A stretch of 18,327 bases of DNA, taken from positions 1-18,327 of the forward strand of contig JBGQHM010000096.1 of assembly GCA_041497995.1 (NCBI GenBank). The letters are read 5' to 3'. Shown in pieces: positions 6,262 through 12,331 of this stretch. The position numbers were made by a program, and so were the translations under genes. The notes under the pieces were generated by a model, which saw only the letters and a list, made by a program, of their open reading frames with translations, was not told the origin of the DNA and ran no database searches. The stretch comes from DATKMS01 sp041497995. Lineage in GTDB: Bacteria; Desulfobacterota; Binatia; HRBIN30. How positions within the stretch are numbered: position 1 is the stretch's first letter; every line of letters starts with the position of its first letter.

Positions 6262-7584
6262 TCACGCGTTGATCAACGCCACCTTAACGTCCATCACGTT
6301 GGTTCCCGTCGGGCCACAAAGGAACAGATCGCCGAGTTGGGAAAAAAACACATAGGAATCATTTCGGGCCAGCGCCGCGGCGGCGTCCAAGCCGCGTTCC
6401 CGTGCACGTTGCAGGGTCGTCCCGTCGACGAACGCACCGGCAGCATCTGTCGGTCCGTCGATCCCGTCCGTTCCGGCGCTCAAGACCGTTACCCTAGCTC
6501 CCATCACGGCCAAGCTGAGCGCCAGCGCGAATTCCTGATTGCGGCCACCGTGACCGTCTCCCGTGACTCGCACGGTCGTCTCGCCCCCGGCAAGCAAGCA
6601 GACGGGTCTGCCCGCTCGCACCAGTTCCCCGAGCCGCCTCCCGAAGCGCCGAGCAGCCTCGGTCGTGTCGCCGGTCAATGGCTGTTCCTCAGCGAGCACG
6701 TCCCAACCGAGTGATCGGGCTGCTTCTGCCGCACCGGCGAGGGCCGTCCGATTCGAGCCGACGATCAGATTGCACAGCCCCTGGGCGTCCGGGCTGTCGG
6801 GCTTTACAGTCTCTGGTACGTGGCCGTCCATTCCATCTCGTAGCAACCGAGCGGCCACAGCCGGGACTCGACGGGTTAGGTGGTACCGTGTGAGCAACGT
6901 CCACGCATCCGCAAACGTGGTCGCATCGGGCGCAGTGGGTCCGGAGCCGATTGTTCCCAGGTCATCACCGACCACGTCAGACACCAATAGGCTGGCGACC
7001 CTTCGGGTAGACAGGCGCGCTAAGCCTCCTCCTTTAATCACGGAGAGGTGTTTCCGAACGCAGTTCAGTTCCCGAACGTCCGCCCCGCACTCGAGCAGTA
7101 GCTGTGTCGTCCGGATCTTGTCCTCCAGGCGTACTGGTGCGCGTGGTTGAACCAGAAGACTCGACGCACCTCCGCTGACGAGACAGAGGGTGCCTCCGCT
7201 TTCTCGCGTCTGGACCAGCTCGATAATCTGGCGTGTTGCCTCCTCACCGCGCTTGTCGGGCAATGGATGGCTCGCCTCGATGACCCTGATCGATTGGGTC
7301 TTGATACCACAGCCGTCGGCGACGATGACCTGCCCGTGGACATTCTCGGAGCCGAGGACAGCTTCGCAAGCTGCGGCCATGCGTGCTGCCGCCTTCCCGG
7401 CGCCAACGACCAGGGTGGGCGCAGACCAGGTTGCGGCGACACTCGTCAGGGATCGGACCGAGACCTGCGAGTCTTCTCTGATCAAGTGGTTGGTGACCAG
7501 TCGCGTGGGATCAACGGCGGCGAGCGCCGCGCGGAAAATCGCAACGAGATCAGTGCGTAGGTTGCGGGAGACCGCGTTGATCAC
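6262..7584 (-). CDS. Glycerate kinase, GckA/TtuD (MOFRL) family
   Basis: This family phosphorylates D-glycerate, usually to 2-phosphoglycerate. The 440-residue protein has the DUF4147 N-terminal domain followed by a MOFRL domain. Motifs include VVGAGKAAARMA (about 59-70), LVSGGASSLL (135-144), SVIKGGGLAR and IGSGPTAPD. The C-terminal half shows LAGGETTV, GGRNQEFALAL and AGTDGIDGPTDAAGA. The frame is open far upstream into the dksA gene, but that part is a shadow. GTG 7584 is the first start that gives the normal N-terminus (INAVSRNLRTDLVAIFRAAL). It is preceded by a run of nine G, which can act as a ribosome site and also makes the start sensitive to length errors. It sits 73 bp after the dksA-like gene. 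Confidence 0.92.
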   Translation of the reverse strand: MINAVSRNLRTDLVAIFRAALAAVDPTRLVTNHLIREDSQVSVRSLTSVAATWSAPTLVVGAGKAAARMAAACEAVLGSENVHGQVIVADGCGIKTQSIRVIEASHPLPDKRGEEATRQIIELVQTRESGGTLCLVSGGASSLLVQPRAPVRLEDKIRTTQLLLECGADVRELNCVRKHLSVIKGGGLARLSTRRVASLLVSDVVGDDLGTIGSGPTAPDATTFADAWTLLTRYHLTRRVPAVAARLLRDGMDGHVPETVKPDSPDAQGLCNLIVGSNRTALAGAAEAARSLGWDVLAEEQPLTGDTTEAARRFGRRLGELVRAGRPVCLLAGGETTVRVTGDGHGGRNQEFALALSLAVMGARVTVLSAGTDGIDGPTDAAGAFVDGTTLQRARERGLDAAAALARNDSYVFFSQLGDLFLCGPTGTNVMDVKVALINA

Positions 7585-7657
7585 CGTGCCCCCCCCCACG
7601 AGGTCAGCCGACAGCCACGAGAAGGCTGGGGCAGCTGTAGGCAAGCGGCAAGCCGGC

Positions 7658-8083
7658 TCAGGTGTTCTCTTCGTCGACGTCGGTGGCGCCCAGCTTGCGG
7701 TAGGCGCGTTCGTCGTCAAAGCGTCGAGACGACTTGGCTTCCTTCTCGCGCTCCGCCTGGCAGTTGACGCACAGACGCGAGAACGGCAGCGCCCCAAGCC
7801 GTGCTTCGGCAATCTCTGACTCGCAGCTCTCGCAGATCCCGTACGTCCCTTCGTCCACGCGTTCGAGCGCTTCCTGGATCTCCTGCACCTTCTCGCGTTC
7901 ACGGTCCGTGAGGATGAAGCTGATCTCCCGGTCGCGCTCCTCGCTGGCGAGGTCGTACGTATCCATGCCCTCGTCCTTCGCGCCCTCGCGCCCCCGTTTG
8001 AGATCGTTGCTGATCTCGCGGAGCACTTGGCGACGCATCTCGGTGAGCTTATCGCGAGCTGACTTTAGGAACGCTTTGCGCAT
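7658..8083 (-). CDS. dksA: DksA/TraR-family zinc-finger transcription factor
   Basis: DksA proteins bind the secondary channel of RNA polymerase and, with ppGpp, adjust rRNA and amino-acid promoters. The 141-residue product has a long charged coiled coil. Its tip carries DTYDLA (residues 41-46), matching the DxxDxA tip that is functionally essential in DksA. A four-cysteine zinc finger follows: CESC (84-87) and CVNC (105-108), framing the typical GTYGICESC and LGALPFSRLC. It is slightly shorter than the 151-residue E. coli protein. ATG 8083 has AGGGGA 5 nt upstream. It lies 26 bp after rimO, so co-transcription is likely. The tip motif argues for a true DksA rather than a TraR-like phage protein, though functional equivalence is inferred. 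Confidence 0.9.
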   Translation of the reverse strand: MRKAFLKSARDKLTEMRRQVLREISNDLKRGREGAKDEGMDTYDLASEERDREISFILTDREREKVQEIQEALERVDEGTYGICESCESEIAEARLGALPFSRLCVNCQAEREKEAKSSRRFDDERAYRKLGATDVDEENT

Positions 8084-8089
8084 ACGATT

Positions 8090-8100
8090 CCCCTCAGGGG
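8090..8100. repeat. Small palindrome over the dksA ribosome-binding site
   Basis: CCCCTCAGGGG (8090-8100) is a near-perfect palindrome that contains the AGGGG Shine-Dalgarno of the dksA-like gene on the minus strand. A four-pair hairpin could hide the site, but the stem is short and this may be chance. Confidence 0.3.
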
Positions 8101-8109
8101 CGCGGAAAT

Positions 8110-9486
8110 CTAGAGGGATTCACTCGCCGTGTCAACGCCGATTTCTTCGCGTTCTCGCACGTCGCGTGACAGCAACTCGGCTTCGAGGTCATATGGCCCA
8201 GCGCTGCTGATACGCGCCGCCGCGATCTGTCCCGCCGAGGCCTGGCCGCGCAAATACACAACGCCGTCGATCTCCGGCGCTTGTGAGGCGAGCCGGCCGT
8301 AGCTGCGGCCATTGTCGTCCTCGCCGCACACCAGGACGTCCTGCACGCTGCCGATCAAGCGGTGGTTGAGCCTGGCTGACACCGCGGCTTGCGCCCGCAT
8401 CAACAGGGTCAAGCGATGGCGCTTGACCCTCTCGGGGATTTGCCCGGGGAGAGTGGCGGCAGCCGTCCCTTCCTCCTGCGAGTAGCGAAACACTCCAACC
8501 CGTTCGAAGTGAGTCTCCTTCACGAAGGCGAGTAGCTCGGCAAAGTCGGCATCCGTTTCGCCAGGAAACCCGACGATGAACGAGGTCCGAATCGCCACGC
8601 CGGCGATTCGCTCGCGCATCTGTCGGATCAACCGCCGTACGGCGGCGCCGTCGCGCTCACGCCGCATCGCGCGGAGCATGCGGTCGCTGATGTGCTGCAG
8701 CGGCATGTCGATGTACGAGCAGACCTTCTCTTCTTGCGCGATCGTCGTGAGGAGCTCGTCGGTAACGTAACGCGGATAGTTGTACAGCAGCCGAATCCAG
8801 CGCAGCCCATCGACGCGCGCCAGCTCGCGGAGCAATGCAGCCAACGACGACCCGTCGCGCCGCTCGCGCCCGTACGCCGTGACGTCCTGCCCGATCAAAT
8901 TGAGCTCGATTGCGCCGTCGGCAACGAGCGCCTCCGCCTCGGCGACGACTGAGTCGAGCCCGCGACTCTCATGCCGTCCACGGATCTTCGGGATGATGCA
9001 GAAGCTGCACGTGTGGTCGCAGCCTTCGGAGATCTTCAAGTACGCGCTGAAGAAGTGCCCGGTCCGCACCCGGGGGATGGCCAGGTCCGGCAGAAGATGG
9101 GCCGCGCCGCCGTAGATGGAAGCGTCGGTGGTGGCGCCGTTGGCCAGTAGCTGCGGCAACCGATCAAAATCGCCCGTGCCGAGGAAGGCATCGACCTCGG
9201 GCAACGACGCTTGCAGCTCACCACCGTAGCGCTGCACCAAGCAGCCGGTGACGATCAGCCGCTTCGATGGGTCTGACTCCTTCAGCCGGCCGAGCTCGAG
9301 AATCGTGTCGATCGATTCCTTCTTCGCGTCGCCGATAAATCCGCAGGTGTTGACGATGACCACGTCGGCCGCTGCCGGATCGAGGACAATCTCGCCTCCG
9401 TCCCGGGCGATCAGCCCGAGCATCATCTCGCTGTCCACCAGGTTCTTGGGACAGCCCAGGCTTTGTAGGAAGACTTTTGCGGCCAT
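8110..9486 (-). CDS. rimO: Ribosomal protein S12 methylthiotransferase
   Basis: RimO adds a methylthio group to an aspartate of ribosomal protein S12, using two iron-sulfur clusters and SAM. The 458-residue protein has the full layout. An N-terminal MTTase domain supplies Cys12, Cys48 and Cys82 (SLGCPKNLVDSE, VNTCGFIGDAKKES, TGCLVQRY). The radical SAM core has Cys156, Cys160 and Cys163 in EGCDHTCSFCIIPKIRG. A C-terminal TRAM domain starts at about residue 385. The SLGCPKN and PKIRG motifs distinguish RimO from MiaB. The frame is open to 9606, but the upstream residues are unlike the family and ATG 9486 gives the classical MAAKVFLQSLGCPKN start. A possible promoter lies just upstream at 9501-9529. 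The stop is 26 bp before the dksA-like gene. Confidence 0.96.
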   Translation of the reverse strand: MAAKVFLQSLGCPKNLVDSEMMLGLIARDGGEIVLDPAAADVVIVNTCGFIGDAKKESIDTILELGRLKESDPSKRLIVTGCLVQRYGGELQASLPEVDAFLGTGDFDRLPQLLANGATTDASIYGGAAHLLPDLAIPRVRTGHFFSAYLKISEGCDHTCSFCIIPKIRGRHESRGLDSVVAEAEALVADGAIELNLIGQDVTAYGRERRDGSSLAALLRELARVDGLRWIRLLYNYPRYVTDELLTTIAQEEKVCSYIDMPLQHISDRMLRAMRRERDGAAVRRLIRQMRERIAGVAIRTSFIVGFPGETDADFAELLAFVKETHFERVGVFRYSQEEGTAAATLPGQIPERVKRHRLTLLMRAQAAVSARLNHRLIGSVQDVLVCGEDDNGRSYGRLASQAPEIDGVVYLRGQASAGQIAAARISSAGPYDLEAELLSRDVREREEIGVDTASESL

Positions 9487-9500
9487 GATGGGGACGCGCA

Positions 9501-9529
9501 ATACTATCGACCGTGGTGAGCCACCGCAA
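9501..9529 (-). promoter_or_regulatory. Candidate promoter of the rimO cluster
   Basis: TTGCGG (9529-9524) and TAGTAT (9506-9501) are spaced by 17 bp. The -10 box ends 14 bp before ATG 9486, implying a leader of only a few bases, and no Shine-Dalgarno is visible. Each box matches consensus at four of six positions, so confidence is modest. Confidence 0.4.
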
Positions 9530-9545
9530 CCCACCCGGCAGTGCG

Positions 9546-10148
9546 TCAGCGCGGCGTGTACGGACGCGCCAGCTTGGCCTCCAGGGCTGCCTTTGCTGCC
9601 GGCCACTCGGAGTCGATGATGCTGAAGTACACCGAGTGCCGCAGGCGGCCGCTGTACGTGACCATGTGGTTGCGGAATGTGCCCTCTTCCTTGGCCCCGA
9701 TGCGGAGGATGGCGTTGCGCGAGCGCTCATTGAGCGAGTCCGTCTTCAACTCCACTCGGATGCACCGGAGCGTCTCGAAGGCGTGGCGCAGCATGAGGTA
9801 CTTGGCTTCGGTGTTGATCGGGGTGCGCTGCCACGGCGGCGCGATCCACGTGTAGCCGATCTCGACGCGACGATGCTCAGCGTCGATCTCCGCGAAACGC
9901 GTGCTGCCGATGGCACAGCCGGAGGCCCGTTCAATCGTTGCGAACGGCAACGAGGCGCCGCTTGCCTGCTGCCGCAGCGCGCTCTCAATGTACCCACGCA
10001 TGTCGTCCGGGGTGCGAATCGCCGCCCGCGGATTCCAGCGCCAGATGGCGTCGTCGAGTCCGACCTCACACAGGTGCGCATGGTGTGCTAGGTCCAGCGG
10101 CTCCAATCGGGCGTACGTACCTTCGAGCGTGACGGGTTCGATCTTCAT
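9546..10148 (-). CDS. GNAT-family N-acetyltransferase (RimJ/RimL-like)
   Basis: This 200-residue protein has the RimJ/RimL branch of the GNAT fold. It starts with an LEGTYARLEPLDLAHH strand-helix element. It continues with CAIGSTRFAEID and a VEIGYTWIAPPWQRTPINTEAKYLML region, where the acetyl-CoA-binding loop lies (about 96-120). LKTDSLNERSRNAILRIGAKEEGTFRNH follows (about 134-160) and ends the fold. Relatives acetylate ribosomal protein N-termini, antibiotics or small amines; the substrate here cannot be told. ATG 10148 begins the conserved N-terminus (KIEPVTLEG). It lies 59 bp before rimO and may be part of the same transcript. Confidence 0.88.
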   Translation of the reverse strand: MKIEPVTLEGTYARLEPLDLAHHAHLCEVGLDDAIWRWNPRAAIRTPDDMRGYIESALRQQASGASLPFATIERASGCAIGSTRFAEIDAEHRRVEIGYTWIAPPWQRTPINTEAKYLMLRHAFETLRCIRVELKTDSLNERSRNAILRIGAKEEGTFRNHMVTYSGRLRHSVYFSIIDSEWPAAKAALEAKLARPYTPR

Positions 10149-10229
10149 CGCCGTGCCCGGATGTATACGCTTCCTCGCCGCAACGCGAAGGTCATTCGTC
10201 GCTCGTGTGAATTTGGATACGCCCGCCAG

Positions 10230-10790
10230 TTACGGCGTGCAGGGTAGAGATACGAGGCAGGACGGGAAGGTTTCATCAACCGTCCCGTCGACGCTGCGGT
10301 CAACTTGGACGGAGCCGTCCACAGCGTAGCGTGCGATGGTGTGCGGTCCACGCGCGCTGATGTCGAGCGCACCACTCGCGGGACACCGGCCCGTCGTTCC
10401 CGGGACTATGATGCCGCGACTCATGACGGCTACGCTGCCGCCGAAGCAATTCGCAGCGACCTCCCCGCTGATACTGGCTCCACTGTTTGCGATGGGGTTT
10501 CGCACGACGGATAGGTCCGCGAAGGTCGAGGCCAAGTCGAAGGCGGGACTCATGGACACGTCAGTGATGTGCGCGTCACCGTTAAAGGTCATGCGCGCCA
10601 TCGCAGGCTGGCACGTGCCACTGATGACGGCGAAGCTGACCGTTGCGTGGCTATCCCGCAGATCCAGCGTCGTCGTCCCCCCGTTCGGCGTCTCAGTACG
10701 CGCCGTGCCGCCGACGTTCAGCGTGATGGTCTTCACGGAGCACGCCGACAAACCGAAGGTCAGCTCTCGGATGAAACCAGTCAACTCGAA
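10230..10790 (-). pseudogene. Frame-shifted C-terminal part of the long secreted protein
   Basis: From about 10790 to the TAA at 10230 the coding signal continues in a different minus-strand frame from the gene upstream. The 186 residues (from FELTGFIRELTFG) look like real exported protein. They are rich in Thr, Ser, Gly and Val strands, contain paired cysteines, and include GTTGRCPASGALDISARG and YAVDGSVQVDRSVDGTVDE before ending in SCLVSLPCTP. This segment has no signal peptide or convincing start of its own; the open frame extends to 10910 only as a shadow of the overlapping gene. I read it as the original C-terminus, separated from the rest by a one-base deletion (or a two-base insertion) near 10781-10795. 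No slippery heptamer is visible at the junction. Confidence 0.65.
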
Positions 10791-12298
10791 GTCAGTGGAA
10801 CGCAGAAGCCATTGTCGCCACAGTCGTTGGTTGGTGCGGTCGGGTTGCAAACGGTGCCGGAGTCCTGAATGCACCCGCCGGGCGGCAGGAAGCACTGCCC
10901 GCCACCGCAATCGTCGGCGCGTACGCAGGCTGCGCCGGTGTTAGTGCAGATCCCCGTGCTCACCGCGCCGATGGTCGTGAGCGGTCCGACGAGCAGGCCG
11001 TCTGCATTCGCGATGCGTCGCGTGCGCGCGTAGCGTAGCGCAGGCGGCGGTGCGGCGCGCACGTTGAATGTCTGCAGAACCAGATCAGTCTGGTTGCCGT
11101 TGTCATTCAGGTCCTGACCCTGCTCCGATTCGAGCGTTAGGAACTGGACCGTGTCGTTGAGCACCTTGTACGGTACGCGCGGATCGCAGGCCTCGAGTGG
11201 GCAGGCAATCGCTGCTTGCCGAGTGTCAATGAGCCGGTGATCACGCAGGTCGTAGATGAACAGCACGGCGTCGTTGCAGTCGCCGTCGCCGTTCAAGTCG
11301 CACTGGCCGGCAGGCTTGGCCTGTTCGCGGCTGCGAAAGACCAGGAGGTGGTCGCCCAGGACATAGTCGATCGCCGACAACTGAAAGCCCGATTCATCAC
11401 GGATGGAGATCAGAGTGTGCGCGTCGGCGTCATAGAGCTGAATCACCCGGTCCTCGGCAAACACGTTGCCGGTGAGCTCCAAGTCCAGGTATCCGAAGTT
11501 GTGGGAGAGTTCGGGCGTTGTGAAGGCGACGTTGGCACCAACCACCTGGACACTATCAGACCCCTGTTCGACGTTCACCCAGGCGCTTGGTGGATCGCCG
11601 ATCCGGTGTACATGGAGGACGGTGTCTTGCGTGTCACCGTCGCCGTTGAGATCGCCGCCCGGCTCGTCGGGCTCTGGGATGAGCGCTGCAAGCCACTGCG
11701 CGGAGAGCGCAATGGCACGAGCGGTGTGTCCGAGGTCTTGCGGTGCTCCTCCATGCACCGCGACGTACACCTCGAGATCAACGGAATCGCCATCGCCCTT
11801 GAGCTGCGGACCGGCCGGCACGTCAGCATTCCTTCCCGCCGGGCTCGGAGTGAGAAACGCAGCCACGTCGCCTGCGACCAGGACCTGAGCCGCCGATCCT
11901 AGCGTCCTCACCTCGTGCGACGCGATGTCGAACACCTGCAACACGGTGTCATCAACGTCGCCGTCACCGTTGAGGTCTGCTGCGACGGACGCGGGATCTG
12001 GGTGAGCCATGAAGACGTCGGAACAATTCTCGTGCGGCCCACCGTCCGGACTGGCCGGGCATGATCCGTTGGTGTCGTCTGCAACAAGATTCGATGCGCG
12101 GCTCTGAAAGACGACGGTCTGTCCGTCAGCCGACATCGCGGGCGACGAGGAACGCCCGTTACCTTCCACACCGTCGGCGCCAACGCTGATGCGTTTGGTA
12201 AAGCCGGTGATCTGATCGTGTACGAAGACATCGAAACAGTTCTCATCGGCGACGCCATCCAGGTTGTTGTCGCAGAACGTGTTCGTGTCGCCCGGCAC
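10781..12298 (-). CDS. Continuation of the long secreted protein after the amber codon
   Basis: This segment is in the same frame as the gene at 12329-15286, separated only by the TAG at 12329-12331. It is open from the codon after that TAG; GTG 12298 is merely the first possible start and lies inside a conserved repeat (NLVPGDTN), so independent initiation is unlikely. The segment begins with two more propeller-type blocks (KRISVGADGVEGNGRSS, PAMSADGQTVVFQSRASN). A series of DxNGDGDxxD loops then alternates with beta strands: ADLNGDGDVDDTVL, GDLNGDGDTQDTVL, CDLNGDGDCNDAVL, QDLNDNGNQTDLVL. It ends in a Cys-rich stretch (about 60 residues, CTNTGAACVRADDC to DNGFCVP). The frame ends at TGA 10781, just where another frame takes over. 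Confidence 0.7.
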   Translation of the reverse strand: MPGDTNTFCDNNLDGVADENCFDVFVHDQITGFTKRISVGADGVEGNGRSSSPAMSADGQTVVFQSRASNLVADDTNGSCPASPDGGPHENCSDVFMAHPDPASVAADLNGDGDVDDTVLQVFDIASHEVRTLGSAAQVLVAGDVAAFLTPSPAGRNADVPAGPQLKGDGDSVDLEVYVAVHGGAPQDLGHTARAIALSAQWLAALIPEPDEPGGDLNGDGDTQDTVLHVHRIGDPPSAWVNVEQGSDSVQVVGANVAFTTPELSHNFGYLDLELTGNVFAEDRVIQLYDADAHTLISIRDESGFQLSAIDYVLGDHLLVFRSREQAKPAGQCDLNGDGDCNDAVLFIYDLRDHRLIDTRQAAIACPLEACDPRVPYKVLNDTVQFLTLESEQGQDLNDNGNQTDLVLQTFNVRAAPPPALRYARTRRIANADGLLVGPLTTIGAVSTGICTNTGAACVRADDCGGGQCFLPPGGCIQDSGTVCNPTAPTNDCGDNGFCVPLTSS

Positions 12299-12328
12299 CA
12301 GGTTGCTGGCACTGCTTGCGAATGCCAG

Positions 12329-12331
12329 CTA
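12329..12331 (-). other. Premature in-frame amber codon
   Basis: CGC TAG CTG GCA TTC interrupts the repeat SADGR-x-LAFAS. Sister repeats have SADGRFVAYA and SADGRHIAFE, so TAG most simply derives from TAC (Tyr) by one base change. The reading frame continues without further stops to 10781. Confidence 0.8.

Noticed and set aside
7585..7902. Upstream extension of the glycerate kinase frame.
   Set aside because: This part overlaps the dksA-like gene, is Arg/Ser-rich shadow sequence and has no family similarity.
8110..9606. Longer start for rimO at 9606.
   Set aside because: The extra 40 residues are unlike RimO and overlap the upstream gene's end; ATG 9486 gives the standard N-terminus.
10781..10800. 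Programmed -1 ribosomal frameshift.
   Set aside because: No X-XXY-YYZ slippery heptamer and no clear downstream stem or pseudoknot near the frame change.
12329..12331. Pyrrolysine or other amber recoding.
   Set aside because: There is no downstream insertion-element structure that I can see, no other in-frame TAG, and the codon fits a one-base change from Tyr; mutation or sequence error is simpler.
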